From NCBI GenBank assembly GCA_007745835.1, contig CP036424.1, positions 2,131,001-2,195,000 on the forward strand: 64,000 bases of DNA. The letters are read 5' to 3'. Position 1 is the first letter of the stretch; every line of letters starts with the position of its first letter. Below are positions 10,010-20,673 of the stretch, one piece after another. Under the pieces are notes generated by a model that was not told where the DNA came from, did no database searches, and was given only the letters and a program-made list of their open reading frames with translations. A program made the translations under genes and the position numbers. The stretch comes from Planctomycetes bacterium MalM25 (GTDB taxonomy: Bacteria; Planctomycetota; Planctomycetia; Pirellulales; Lacipirellulaceae).

Positions 10010-10867
10010 TTAGGCGACCGCGACCCGGGGGCCCGGGAGGATCGGTTCGAGGTCGGGCAGCGGGAGCTCTTCGGTGGGGGAGAGCTCCTTGGCTTCCTTG
10101 TTGAGTCCGAGGAGGTACTTCGTGACTTCGTTGCGGAGCGATTTAAACTCGGGGTTGAAGTTGAGCGTGGATCGATCACGCGGCCGCTCGAGTGTCACGG
10201 GGAATTCCTTGCCAAACGACGCCGCGGGGCCAGGCGTGAGGGGCACGATGCGGTCGGCCATCAGGACCGCCTCGTCGACGTCGTTCGTGATCATCACGAC
10301 GGTACGGCGGTCCTCCTCCCAGATGCGAAGGATCTCGTCCTGCAAGACCGAGCGGGTGAGCGCGTCGAGCGCCGAGAGGGGCTCGTCTAGCAACAGCACC
10401 TCGGGCTTCATCGAGAGCGTGCGGGCGAGGCTGAGCCGCTGCCGCATCCCCCCCGACAGCTCGCCGGGAAGCTTCCACTCGCTTCCGGTGAGGCTGACCA
10501 TATCGACGTAGTGCTGTACGCAGTCGCGGCGTTCGGCCTTCTCCATCTTGGGGAAGACTTGCTTGACCGCCAGTTCGATGTTGCCAAAGACGCTGAGCCA
10601 GGGCAGGAGCGAGTAGTTCTGGAACATGATCCCCTTGTCGGGGCCCGGTGCGCCGATCGGTTTGCCGGCCATGCGGACCGCGCCCGAATCGGGCTTGTCG
10701 AGCCCCGCCAGCAGCGAGATCAGTGTGCTCTTGCCGCTGCCCGAGAAGCCGATCACGGCGACGAACTCGTTCTTCTCGACCGAGAGCGAGGCGTTCTCGA
10801 AGACCTCGTACCGGTTGGAAACCGGACCGTGGCCGAAGTTCACGCTATCGAGTTCGAGGTACGGCAT
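10010..10867 (-). CDS. nrtC: Nitrate ABC transporter ATPase (second, NrtC position)
   Basis: The product is 285 residues from the ATG at 10867; another ATG at 10888 would add seven residues. Walker A is GFSGSGKST, the signature is [19 protein letters not shown], Walker B is [12 protein letters not shown] and the H-loop region reads MITNDVDEA, with asparagine where a histidine is usual, as in many Nrt ATPases. It pairs with the following ATPase to form a heterodimeric motor for the permease. Unlike classical NrtC it has no C-terminal solute-binding domain, so feedback by that domain is absent. It lies 86 bases downstream of nrtB. Confidence 0.85.
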   Translation of the reverse strand: MPYLELDSVNFGHGPVSNRYEVFENASLSVEKNEFVAVIGFSGSGKSTLISLLAGLDKPDSGAVRMAGKPIGAPGPDKGIMFQNYSLLPWLSVFGNIELAVKQVFPKMEKAERRDCVQHYVDMVSLTGSEWKLPGELSGGMRQRLSLARTLSMKPEVLLLDEPLSALDALTRSVLQDEILRIWEEDRRTVVMITNDVDEAVLMADRIVPLTPGPAASFGKEFPVTLERPRDRSTLNFNPEFKSLRNEVTKYLLGLNKEAKELSPTEELPLPDLEPILPGPRVAVA

Positions 10868-10953
10868 GGAGTATTCAGCTGGCAGCATTCGGATAGGGTC
10901 GTTAAGCGATTGCACGGCCGGCAGCGGATGTCTGGCAGCAAGCGTCGCAGACG

Positions 10954-12618
10954 CTAGATCGCCGTTGGGGCGCCGTCGAAGCTGACCAAACGTTGGAAGA
11001 CGATCATCATGCGATCCAGCAGGAGCCCGATCACACCAACAACGAAAACCACAACCATCATCTTGGCGAGCGAGTCGCTTGCCCCGTTGTTGAATTGGTC
11101 CCAGACATACTTGCCTAGGCCTTCGGACGAACTGAGCAGTTCCGCAGCGATCAGCACCATCCAACCGACTCCCAGAGAGATCCGCAGGCCTGCGAAGACC
11201 AGCGGAAGAGACGAGGGCAGCACGATCTTAAACAGTCGGTCCCAGAACCCGAGCCGTAGTACGCGAGCGACGTTCATGTGGTCCTTATCAACGGACGCGA
11301 CGCCGAAAGCCGTGTTAACCATGGTCGCCCACAGAGAGCAGAGGGCAACGGTGATGGCTGACGCCATGAACGCCGGGTTGATCTTGTAGGCGCCCAGCCA
11401 GGGCAGCTCCCAGAGCCACTGAGTGAGCCAGTGCTTATCGGGATCGGGGATGAAGCCGCCAACGATGATCAGGGCGATTGGCAGCCAGACGATCGGCGAG
11501 ACCGGCTTGAAGAGTGCGATAAACGGGGTCATCGCAGCCATAAACGTCTTCGATAAACCGCAGAGGACGCCGAGCGGAATCGCGATGACTGAACCGAGGA
11601 AAAAGCCGGCAAAGACACAGAGGACGCTCCGCTTTGCTTGGTAGATGATTGTCGCCGGCTTGGCGTAGTTGGACGCTTCGATCTTCGCAATGCGGTCTTC
11701 GTCACGGACTACGGAAGTCGCGGCCTTAAGGAGCCCGTCGGCGTCGGACTCGTAGAGGCTCTGCTTCTTGGTCTTGAGCTTCTCCGTGGCGGCTACGACC
11801 TTCTCCGCTCGATTGGATTTGGTGAGCTGGTCACGCATCTTGCCTAGGTACTGCCGCTCTTCGGCAATGCTGGTCTGGGCGGCGAGCGCCGATTCGACTG
11901 CCGCGTTCTTTTGGCCACGAACGTTATCGATCTCCGCCTTTAGGTTCCGCAGAGTCTCCTTCTCAAGGTCGGTTTGCTGGCGGTGCTCGCGGACTTTGAC
12001 AACGTACGCGTCCTTCGCGGCGTTATCTCTAGCGGCCGTCTCGCTGGCTTTGGCGGTTAGCACCGCGGTTCGGTTGGCCTGGGCTTGGGAGTACTCACTT
12101 TTCAGCTCGTCATAAGCAGCTTGCAGCGGGGCGATCTTCTCGGCCTTCAGCTCGCCGGCGGTTGTTTTAGCGGTGGCGACCGCCTCGTTCGCCTGCGTCT
12201 CGAGTGGACCGAGTTCTTCCAGCCGGGTTTCTACGCGGGCAAGTTCCGCCTCGCGAGCGGCGCCGGTGAGGTTGTAGGCTCGTTGCTTATCGTTCTCTCG
12301 GTAGTGAAAGGTCATGATCGATCCCGCCGAATCCCAGGTCTGAGCCGGGTTCGGCAGGGTTCCGCTCTTGGTTTGGATCCTCTGCGAGACCACCGCCCAG
12401 ATGAGCAAGGACGCGACGACCGCCAGCGCCGGTACGACGATGAACCGACCGATTTCCTTCAGCTGCTTCTCGGGTTCCTCGCCGTAGCACAGCCGCACGA
12501 CGGGTGAGAGGAAGTTCAGCCCGGCGACATCGATCGCTTTTACGGTCCGGTGCTTGCCAGCTAACGCCGACAGGCCGGCCAGGGCGCCGAGGATCAGGAA
12601 GAGGATGAAGAGCGTCAT
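10954..12618 (-). CDS. nrtB: Nitrate ABC permease with a large coiled-coil insertion
   Basis: The product is 554 residues from the ATG at 12618, about twice the usual NrtB length. Hydrophobic segments lie at about 1-20 and 60-78, followed by the family motif LPNPAQTW near residue 88. Residues about 118-315 are then almost entirely charged, alanine-rich heptad-like helix (for example [16 protein letters not shown]). The normal permease resumes near 321 with the remaining membrane segments and the EAA-type coupling region around [19 protein letters not shown]. The insertion sits in the loop after the first conserved membrane helix, which is predicted to be periplasmic. The core imports nitrate together with nrtA and the two ATPases. 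Confidence 0.85.
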   Translation of the reverse strand: MTLFILFLILGALAGLSALAGKHRTVKAIDVAGLNFLSPVVRLCYGEEPEKQLKEIGRFIVVPALAVVASLLIWAVVSQRIQTKSGTLPNPAQTWDSAGSIMTFHYRENDKQRAYNLTGAAREAELARVETRLEELGPLETQANEAVATAKTTAGELKAEKIAPLQAAYDELKSEYSQAQANRTAVLTAKASETAARDNAAKDAYVVKVREHRQQTDLEKETLRNLKAEIDNVRGQKNAAVESALAAQTSIAEERQYLGKMRDQLTKSNRAEKVVAATEKLKTKKQSLYESDADGLLKAATSVVRDEDRIAKIEASNYAKPATIIYQAKRSVLCVFAGFFLGSVIAIPLGVLCGLSKTFMAAMTPFIALFKPVSPIVWLPIALIIVGGFIPDPDKHWLTQWLWELPWLGAYKINPAFMASAITVALCSLWATMVNTAFGVASVDKDHMNVARVLRLGFWDRLFKIVLPSSLPLVFAGLRISLGVGWMVLIAAELLSSSEGLGKYVWDQFNNGASDSLAKMMVVVFVVGVIGLLLDRMMIVFQRLVSFDGAPTAI

Positions 12619-12668
12619 AAGTGTGACCCGACTCGAAGGGGTGGAGAACGCCTCGGAGTGGCTATGGT

Positions 12669-14036
<1,368 letters not shown>

Positions 14037-14110
14037 CGGGGGCGTCGCTCGGAGGTGGGAGGGGCTCTCCACGCGAGGAGAGGCTTTGAAGGTAGGACGC
14101 CTACCGGATG

Positions 14111-14127
14111 AGCAAGTCCGGGGCCAA
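14111..14127 (-). promoter_or_regulatory. Sigma-54-like -24/-12 promoter of the nitrate operon
   Basis: Read on the minus strand the element is TTGGCCCCGGACTTGCT. Compared with the consensus yTGGCACGrNNNTTGCw it matches 12 of 14 defined positions, with the GG and GC doublets ten bases apart as required. It lies 75 bases before the nrtA start, facing the right way. Palindromes able to bind an enhancer protein lie a further 12-78 bases upstream. Confidence 0.55.
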
Positions 14128-14138
14128 TCTCTGGGGTT

Positions 14139-14205
14139 GGTCGCATGGAGCGCGATTGTGGATCGATAGCGGCCCGATGCGACCCGTTTTGGTCGCATCG
14201 CGACC
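14139..14205 (-). promoter_or_regulatory. NtrC-like palindromic activator sites upstream of nrtA
   Basis: A perfect 10-base inverted repeat (14175-14184 and 14191-14200; arms CGATGCGACC and GGTCGCATCG, spacer CGTTTT) overlaps a second inverted repeat GGTCGC-ATC-GCGACC at 14191-14205. A further half-site GGTCGCAT lies at 14139-14146. On the minus strand the core reads TGCGACCAAAACGGGTCGCA. This resembles the NtrC site TGCACC-N4/5-GGTGCA with an extra base in each half. Position upstream of the sigma-54-like element suits an enhancer. Confidence 0.55.
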
Positions 14206-14305
14206 AGAATCTGCGATGGACCTCGGGCATCCGCCGCAGAGAAGCGCGGCGCCCCTGCTCAGCCAAGCGGCGCCGGCGGGCAGCCGCTGCGGCAGGAAAT
14301 GAGAG

Positions 14306-14773
14306 TTAGCGTTCGGAGACGGGCTCGTAGCCAACGAGTCGCACCGACCGGAGCCATTCGAGCAATTCAGGCGAGCTTTGCAGCAAGCTTTGCCAGGCCC
14401 GCTCGACCCAATGGCGGTGTGAGGCAATCGCGGGACCTTTGAGTGGGCACTTGGCGCCCTTCAGGCCGGCCGTCAGCATCTGTCGCGAGTCGACGATCGG
14501 AAAATAGGGGTAGCTCCGACAGTCGAGTGGCTTGTAGCCCCCGTCGCAGGTGGAGGTCTTCTGGGCGTGGCAAATCGCCCGCCAACCGCCAAAGGGCAGG
14601 GGGCTCAACTCCAGGTGATCGAGGCGTTCACCTCGGTCCTTAGCTTCTTCCACCTCGCCCGGCGGGAGAACGATATAGTTCCCCTGGGCAAACTCACAGC
14701 AGGTGTAGCCGCACCCTGCGGTCGCGCACCCCGCGATGATCCCGGGAAGCTCGCTTTTGGACTCAGCGGGCAT
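14306..14773 (-). CDS. YkgJ-like cysteine-cluster protein
   Basis: The product is 155 residues with eight cysteines in the pattern of the Zn/Fe-chelating YkgJ family: CATAGCGYTCCEF near residue 16, ICHAQ, TCDGGYKPLDCRSYPYF and KCPLKG. No enzymatic motif or membrane segment is visible. It starts 9 bases after the radical SAM gene ends, so the two are one transcript, and 270 bases separate it from nrtA. The family has no firm biochemical role; metal binding is what the sequence shows. Confidence 0.65.
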   Translation of the reverse strand: MPAESKSELPGIIAGCATAGCGYTCCEFAQGNYIVLPPGEVEEAKDRGERLDHLELSPLPFGGWRAICHAQKTSTCDGGYKPLDCRSYPYFPIVDSRQMLTAGLKGAKCPLKGPAIASHRHWVERAWQSLLQSSPELLEWLRSVRLVGYEPVSER

Positions 14774-14782
14774 AGCGTAGGC

Positions 14783-15802
14783 TCAGTCGAGCTGGATCAA
14801 CGGACCGTGTTCGAGCGATTCAACGTGGTGATCAACTTCGCTCGTGCTCGGCGTTAGTTCGTGCTCGTTGCCGACGAAGTCACGAACCTTATCGAGCTCG
14901 ACATTCCAGTGATCGGTCGGAACCGGCAGCTTGCCCGTGGTTTGCCGCACCTCGAAGATGTGCTGCGGGCACGCCACGCCACTCAAGCGTTCGCGGAGGC
15001 GGCTCATCAGACGGATCTCGTCTTCGATCGGCACAACAAACCGCAGGGTCGTCCGGATCGGGTGGCAATGGTACAGGTAGTAAGGACGCACCCCCAGCTC
15101 GCTCAGGCGGGTGAACAAGCGGTAGAGCACCTCCTCGTCGTCGTTCACGCCACGCAGGAACACCGATTGGCAGAGGAGGATGTAGCCGAGTTGGCGGAGC
15201 CGGGTGATCGCCTCTTCGGTCTCAGGCGTCAGTTCGTCGGGGTGATCGACGTGCAGGCTCAGGTAGGGGGTGGGGCCGAGCTGAGCGACCTTCTTCATCA
15301 GGTCGTATTCGACCTTTTCGGGAAGCTGCAACGGGTAGCGTGTGTGGATCCTCAGCATGCGGACATGCCCGATCTCGGACATCCGACTTGACGCGTAGAG
15401 CAGCCCCTTGGGGTGTGTTAGTGGGTCTCCACCGCTGAAGATCACCTCGGTGATTTCGGGCCGCTGGGCAACGAACTCAACGGCGGAATCGATCTCCTTC
15501 TCGGTCAGTCGTCCCTCTTCGTCGAGCCCCACGCCGACGCGGTCCTGCCGCTCGCAGTAACGACAGTTCGCTGCGCACGTATAGCTGAGCAGCACGAGCA
15601 CCCGACCGCGGTACTTGTAGATGAGGCCCTTCGTGCGAGTTAGCTGCTTCTCTAGGAAGAGGTCGGCGTCTCGTTCCGCCGGGAGGTTCTCCTCTTCGGC
15701 GTTGAAGAGGTACATCTCGCGGATCGCAGGGCTTGACTCGGCTAGCCGGCGTAGGTGCGAGGTCGTCTTTTCAGCGAAACGGTCGTCGACCAAGTCGGAC
15801 AT
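14783..15802 (-). CDS. KamA-family radical SAM protein (lysine 2,3-aminomutase/EpmB-like)
   Basis: The product is 339 residues. The radical SAM cluster CAANCRYCERQ has the C-x3-C-x2-C spacing, followed by the KamA hallmark FSGGDPLTHP and a later TGKLPVP segment whose lysine corresponds to the PLP-binding lysine of lysine 2,3-aminomutase. The length is close to EpmB, which isomerises lysine for EF-P modification, and shorter than catabolic aminomutases of about 415 residues. No epmA or efp gene is visible nearby. It is the first gene of a two-gene operon with the YkgJ-like gene and is divergent from the TPR gene. Confidence 0.75.
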   Translation of the reverse strand: MSDLVDDRFAEKTTSHLRRLAESSPAIREMYLFNAEEENLPAERDADLFLEKQLTRTKGLIYKYRGRVLVLLSYTCAANCRYCERQDRVGVGLDEEGRLTEKEIDSAVEFVAQRPEITEVIFSGGDPLTHPKGLLYASSRMSEIGHVRMLRIHTRYPLQLPEKVEYDLMKKVAQLGPTPYLSLHVDHPDELTPETEEAITRLRQLGYILLCQSVFLRGVNDDEEVLYRLFTRLSELGVRPYYLYHCHPIRTTLRFVVPIEDEIRLMSRLRERLSGVACPQHIFEVRQTTGKLPVPTDHWNVELDKVRDFVGNEHELTPSTSEVDHHVESLEHGPLIQLD

Positions 15803-16019
15803 CGGCGGCTGCTGGTTGCGTGAAGGGATCCCGGAAGGCGCTTCGGGGAAGAGCCGCGATTCTACGGCCCCGAGTCCAAGCGGGGAACCAACTCGCCTGC
15901 CGGCCTTGCGGGGTTTGCCGGTTCTGCAGGCATGCGGGCCGGCGGCTGGGGCGTGGTCTATACTCGGAAAGCGATCACTCGCTTGCTCAGAAACGTTTCT
16001 CGTTCATCGAGGCCTCTTC

Positions 16020-17231
16020 GTGAAGACCCTTCTCCCCTCGCTTTCGTTCTGCCGAGTCTCGGTGCGGTGGGGCGGCTTGGCTCTCTTGGCTCTCGTCCTC
16101 GGGGGGGGCGTCACGGCCGGCGCGGCGCCCCGAGCGGGAGCGAACCCGGACGCCACGGCACTCTCGCCCGACCAGATCGAACACGCAGCAGCGGTTGAGG
16201 ACTTCCGTGCGGGCAAGGTCTCGGAAGCCGAGCAAGCTTTTCGTGCGATCGTTAAGCGTTCGCCCGGCTACGTGCCGGCTCGCTACGACTTGGCCGCCTT
16301 GTTGATCGGCCAGGGACGCTTGCGAGAGGGGGTCGCTCACTATCAGTTCATCGCCACGAAGCTGTTACCTGAGAACGCCGAAGCGCAGCGGCGCTACGCA
16401 GTGGTCCTGAATCGGGCGCAGCGCGTTAACGAGGCGATCAGCCAGCTCGAACGCACTTTGCAGTTGGATCCAAGCCATGCGAAGGCCCGCCATGACTTGG
16501 TCAAGATCTTGCTGAACTCTAAGGATTACATGAAGGCCGTCAGCATTTCCGATGCGGGAGTGAAGCTCCATCCGGAGGACGCTTCAGTCCACAACGACCA
16601 TGGCGTGGTGCTGATGCAGATCGGCAAGCCGCAGGAGGCGGTTGAGAGTTTCAATCAGGCCGTAGAGCTCGACGCGCAGCACGCGGACGCTCAATACAAC
16701 ATGGGTCTTGCCCTGAACGAACAGTGGCGTCTGGAGGAAGCGATCGAGCGTCTGCGCACCGCGATTGAACTCCGCCCTGAATACGCCGACGCCCACTACA
16801 ACCTCGGCAAGGCGTTCGCCCGCAACGGGGACGCCGATGCCGCCCAGGCGGCGTTGGAGAAGACGCTCGCTTTGCAACCAAGCTACTACCCGGCGCAATA
16901 CGAGTTGGGGATGTTAGCAAAACGCGCTGGTGATCCGCGAACCGCCGTTCGTTACTTCACGGAGGCGTTGAGGCAATCTCCCGGTTATGTGAAGGCCCAG
17001 TACGAATTGGGCGCCGCGATGCTTGAGCTGGGGCGGGCCAAGCAAGCGATCCCGCATTTTGAGGGCGTGCTGCTCAACACACCCAGCAACGCGGACGCTC
17101 AACTCCTACTCGGCCGCGCTCTGGCGCTCAGCGGCGATGAGCAAGCGGCTAGGCCGCACCTTCTGGAAGCCCTCTGGCTTCGCCCGGATAGCCAGCAAGT
17201 ACGCTCTGAGCTGGATGCCTTAAACGATTAA
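16020..17231 (+). CDS. Exported TPR-repeat protein
   Basis: The product is 403 residues from a GTG start at 16020, chosen because it gives a clear signal peptide or anchor (WGGLALLALVLGGGVTAGA). An open frame continues upstream but overlaps the divergent radical SAM gene. From about residue 55 to the end there are about ten 34-residue tetratricopeptide repeats, for example AQYNMGLALNEQWRLEEAIE and AHYNLGKAFARNGDADAAQA. TPRs mediate protein-protein binding, here probably in the periplasm. No enzymatic domain is present. The closest same-strand neighbour begins more than 800 bases downstream, so it seems to be a single-gene unit. Confidence 0.8.
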   Translation: MKTLLPSLSFCRVSVRWGGLALLALVLGGGVTAGAAPRAGANPDATALSPDQIEHAAAVEDFRAGKVSEAEQAFRAIVKRSPGYVPARYDLAALLIGQGRLREGVAHYQFIATKLLPENAEAQRRYAVVLNRAQRVNEAISQLERTLQLDPSHAKARHDLVKILLNSKDYMKAVSISDAGVKLHPEDASVHNDHGVVLMQIGKPQEAVESFNQAVELDAQHADAQYNMGLALNEQWRLEEAIERLRTAIELRPEYADAHYNLGKAFARNGDADAAQAALEKTLALQPSYYPAQYELGMLAKRAGDPRTAVRYFTEALRQSPGYVKAQYELGAAMLELGRAKQAIPHFEGVLLNTPSNADAQLLLGRALALSGDEQAARPHLLEALWLRPDSQQVRSELDALND

Positions 17232-18069
17232 GCCCTAGTGGCTGGGGATAGCCCGTCGTTCGGTCCCATCGACCGGCGAAGGTGGGGGGATCCCCGGTTG
17301 ACTGCGATCCCGGTATCGCTCCCGTAGATCGAAGAAAGGCGACCGGAACTGTTACACAGACGTCTCCGGATCGCGGTGTTCCTTGTCGATTACGGACAAA
17401 GAAACCCATGTAGTGCTAGTTAGGGGCGGATCGACAGCTGGGTAACAGTTACTCACGAGGGCGATTATTTTCTGAAAATGTGTTGCTGATTCCTCGCGAC
17501 TGGCTATCCTAACAGTACTGAAGAGTTGGTGTGCTTAGTGGCGAGTCTGGCCTGTCCATGGCAGGCTGGATCGTCCGAGCTGATCGACAACTCGTCTGGT
17601 TACCCCGAATTGGGTCTCATCCTGTGCTTTGATCGCTCTTCAGCAGGCCGGCTGTCCTCCACCTTCATGTAGGCAGCCCAATGGCGTGTTGGGTGGCGAC
17701 GATGGCGTTTCAGTTGAGCCCAGGCTGCGGTGGCTAGACGGGGCATGCCAAGACAACGCTTTGATCGCTACGCCCGAACGAACCTCTCAAGGATCGACGG
17801 AGGATTTCGGGGGTGGGTGTTGCCGGCTTTGGCCGGTGGCTGGTCAAGCTTCCCAGACGCGGGGTGGATTTTTAGCAACGCAACGTGACCCGGCGGTCGT
17901 GCGTCGGCCGTCGGGCTCACTGAGCGTTCAACTCATCAAGGCTGTGATCGGGTTTGCCCGGTCTCTTACACCAGAACGCGAACTCTATTTACTGCTCGCC
18001 CAAAGCGGCCGCGAGGCCGTGGCGGAAGCTACCGCTCTAGCCAAAAAACGCTACCCCGGAGCCACGCCC
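17232..18069 (+). other. Long non-coding gap and leader before the PEP-CTERM gene
   Basis: About 840 bases hold no convincing gene. An open frame from 17629 runs in phase into the next gene but has cysteine- and arginine-rich, uneven composition and would bury the signal peptide. A possible vegetative promoter TTGCTG-N16-TATCCT lies at 17483-17510, which would leave a transcribed leader of about 550 bases. I recognise no riboswitch, tRNA or clear terminator. Confidence 0.4.
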
Positions 18070-19506
18070 ATGATCCACCATCTCTCATTTCTGCGTCTCC
18101 CCGTGTTGGGCGCCTGCCTAATAACTCTTATCGCCGCGCCCGCGATGGCCGTGGACTGGGACAACGGAGCCGGCACAACGGATTTCAACGACCCGATCAA
18201 CTGGACGACCGACGCCCTACCGGGCACGGGCGCTGACCCTGAGAATGCCGTCATCGGAACGGGCAACACCGCCGCCAACCCGGCCACGGTAGATCTCAAC
18301 GGTCCGCTGACAACGAGCCCCATCGGTGACCTTCGTATTGGCGATGGCACCTTCGGCGATGGCACCTTCAATCACTCTTCAGGCGCACTTGTGACCGCCC
18401 CTGGTAAGTGGTCGTTTCTTGGCGTCGATGGCGATGGGCTGGACCCGGCGAAGGGCGTCTACAACCTGTCGGGCGATGCGAGCTTCGAACAAAGCCGAGA
18501 GGCATTCAGTGAGGGGAACCAGTTCCACCTCGGACTCGGTGGGGGCGCCCGTGACCCCATGCTCGGCGACCTCCCGAACACGGGTGAGCTCAATGTCTCG
18601 GACAACGCTCAGATGTTCCTGAACAACTTCTTCGTCGGCAGTAACGATGGCAACCTCGGTACGGTTAACCAATCGGGCGGCGCCGTCTTCGCCGAGAACT
18701 GGGTTTCGATCGGACGTGAAGGGATCGGCACCAAGGGGGTCTACAACATGACCGGCGGCCAGCTCGCCGTGACCCAAGACGGCATCACGGTCGGCGAGAG
18801 CAGTGGCGCCACCGGTGAGATGACCCTCAGCAACGACTCGATCGTCGACGCCGGCCGCCTCCGCGTTGGCCGCTCGCTCGCGGTTGATGCCGATACGGGC
18901 GTCGGTGGCACCGGTGAGCTGACGATCATCGGTGACGAAGTCGATCTGACGGTCGGCTTCCTCGACATCGGCAGCAACGACGGCGCGCTCACCAACGGTG
19001 AGGGCACCCTCGAGTTCATCGCCGATGACGGCGGCATCAGCACGCTGGAAATCTTGAACGACGTCACGCTCAACGACGGTTCGGGCGTTGGTTTCGCCTC
19101 GCTCGTGGTCGATCTGACGAGCGCTCCTGCGGGCAACCTCGAGCTGATCGACATCGCCGGCACGCTAACCGGCACGTTCATGGGCCTCGCCGAAGGCGCC
19201 GCGGTCCCCAACAGTGGCGGTCGGACCATCACTTACGTCGGTGGTGACGGCAACGACATCGTGCTGCTCGACGCCAGCGCCGGCCTGGCAGGCGACTACG
19301 ACAACAACGGCGTTGTCGATGCGGCGGACTACACGATCTGGCGTGATGGCAACTCGCCGGACAGCAGTCAGGCGGGGTACGACGCGTGGGCCAACAACTA
19401 CGGTGCCACTTCGTCGTCGGTCGCGGTCGCCGTTCCCGAGCCGACCTCGATTGTCGCGTTGCTGTGCGGCCTGATCGCGGCCCCGGCCGTGGCGCGTCGT
19501 CGCTGA
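18070..19506 (+). CDS. PEP-CTERM surface protein with autotransporter-like repeats and dockerin-like motif
   Basis: The product is 478 residues from the ATG at 18070. A signal peptide (LGACLITLIAAPAMA) is followed by about 370 residues of repeated beta-helix-like units rich in G, N, S and T (SGGAVFAENWVSIG; TGGQLAVTQDGITVG; GTGELTIIGD). Near residue 415 is a planctomycete-type dockerin/EF-hand segment, GDYDNNGVVDAADYTIWRDG. The last 26 residues form a PEP-CTERM signal: VPEPTS, a hydrophobic helix and ARRR, recognised by exosortase for surface export. It is probably an extracellular structural or adhesive protein. No exosortase gene is in the window. Confidence 0.8.
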   Translation: MIHHLSFLRLPVLGACLITLIAAPAMAVDWDNGAGTTDFNDPINWTTDALPGTGADPENAVIGTGNTAANPATVDLNGPLTTSPIGDLRIGDGTFGDGTFNHSSGALVTAPGKWSFLGVDGDGLDPAKGVYNLSGDASFEQSREAFSEGNQFHLGLGGGARDPMLGDLPNTGELNVSDNAQMFLNNFFVGSNDGNLGTVNQSGGAVFAENWVSIGREGIGTKGVYNMTGGQLAVTQDGITVGESSGATGEMTLSNDSIVDAGRLRVGRSLAVDADTGVGGTGELTIIGDEVDLTVGFLDIGSNDGALTNGEGTLEFIADDGGISTLEILNDVTLNDGSGVGFASLVVDLTSAPAGNLELIDIAGTLTGTFMGLAEGAAVPNSGGRTITYVGGDGNDIVLLDASAGLAGDYDNNGVVDAADYTIWRDGNSPDSSQAGYDAWANNYGATSSSVAVAVPEPTSIVALLCGLIAAPAVARRR

Positions 19507-19516
19507 GATGCTCCCT

Positions 19517-19553
19517 GCCGCCCTCCCTCCAAGGGGAGGGCGGCTTTCACTTT
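19517..19553 (+). terminator. Rho-independent terminator after the PEP-CTERM gene
   Basis: Perfect 11-base arms GCCGCCCTCCC (19517-19527) and GGGAGGGCGGC (19534-19544) enclose a six-base loop and are followed by TTTCACTTT. It begins 11 bases after the stop and separates this gene from the pseudopilin gene. Confidence 0.85.
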
Positions 19554-19585
19554 ATCCCGATAGCCCTCCCCGAAGGACCGTTGCT

Positions 19586-20626
19586 ATGGCGTCGTCCACC
19601 CCGCGACACCGTTTGGGTTTCACGCTCGTTGAGCTGCTGGTCGTGATCGCGATCATCGGCATCCTCGTGGCGTTGCTCCTGCCCGCTGTTCAGGCGGCCC
19701 GCGAAGCGGCCCGCCGCTCTTCATGCAGCAACAACATGAAGAATATCGGGTTGGCGATCCATAATTACCATGGCAGTAGGAACCAGTTCCCCACCAGCAT
19801 GGGGTATCCAGGAGTGAGAGGGTGCGAGAACATTGATCCCGTGACGCAGCAAAGGCTTGGAGACTGCCCCGAGGATCTCAACGGCAAAGGTTGGATCGTC
19901 GATATCCTGCCCTTCCTGGAGGAGCAGCCGCTCTACAACCAGCTTGAGCTCGGCTTCAACGATCCGAGCACGGATCCACGACGCATGGCTTTCACGGCCG
20001 CCGTCAGCAATGGACGTGGCATGGGGCGCGTGGAGATTCGCGACGCCATGGCGACGCAGCTCCAGATCCTGACGTGCCCTTCGGATGACTCAACTATTGT
20101 TGAGGGGGACCCCCAACGCTACTGGTGGGAGAACATCCCTGTTGCCGTGACAAACTATAAAGGCGTGATTGGCGATACGGCAGTCCTCGATAATGCGACG
20201 GATTGGAACTCTCCAACATTCGGTAGCATCGACTGCCACGACACCGCAATCTGCAACGGCATCTTTTGGCGTAACAACTACTTGCGGCCGGTCTCCTTCC
20301 GCAAGGTGTCTGACGGCACGAGCAAGACCTTCATGGTCGGCGAGGCGGTTACACGGTTAGACTTGCACAACGTGGCTTACTTCTCGGACGGCGACTGGGC
20401 GAGTTGCAACATGCCGCTCAACCAGTCACCCAATGATGCTGACCTAGCTACCTATGTCTTTGACGAATGGTACAACGTACGCGGCTTCCGCAGCCTGCAC
20501 CCGGGCGGCGCCCATTTTGTGCTTGCGGACGCTTCGGTTAGGTTCGTCAACGAAGGCATCGACCATCAGGCTTATCGGGCCTATTCGACGCGCAACGGCG
20601 ACGAAGTTGTCAACGAAGACCTTTGA
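19586..20626 (+). CDS. DUF1559 pseudopilin-like protein
   Basis: The product is 346 residues from the ATG at 19586. The N-terminus is a type II secretion/type IV pilin prepilin signal, GFTLVELLVVIAIIGILVAL, with cleavage expected after the glycine and E5 present. It is followed by the family hallmark LLPAVQAAREAARRSSC and N-N-K-x-I-G-L-A-x-H-N-Y-H. The C-terminal part has the usual SLHPGGAHFVLADASVRFV segment. Planctomycetes carry many such proteins as major surface or pseudopilus subunits; function is unproven. It is likely co-transcribed with the two lipoprotein genes downstream. Confidence 0.88.
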   Translation: MASSTPRHRLGFTLVELLVVIAIIGILVALLLPAVQAAREAARRSSCSNNMKNIGLAIHNYHGSRNQFPTSMGYPGVRGCENIDPVTQQRLGDCPEDLNGKGWIVDILPFLEEQPLYNQLELGFNDPSTDPRRMAFTAAVSNGRGMGRVEIRDAMATQLQILTCPSDDSTIVEGDPQRYWWENIPVAVTNYKGVIGDTAVLDNATDWNSPTFGSIDCHDTAICNGIFWRNNYLRPVSFRKVSDGTSKTFMVGEAVTRLDLHNVAYFSDGDWASCNMPLNQSPNDADLATYVFDEWYNVRGFRSLHPGGAHFVLADASVRFVNEGIDHQAYRAYSTRNGDEVVNEDL

Positions 20627-20673
20627 AAGGTGCCTGGCTAGTTTCCTACTTCCGTGACGAGAGAAGTCGAAGC

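Noticed and set aside
14175-14200. Palindrome read as a terminator for the YkgJ-like gene
   Set aside because: No T-tract follows on the minus strand and the repeated GGTCGC half-sites upstream of a sigma-54-like element fit a regulatory site better.
17629-18069. In-frame upstream extension of the PEP-CTERM gene
   Set aside because: It would bury a clear signal peptide inside the protein and its composition is unlike coding sequence nearby.
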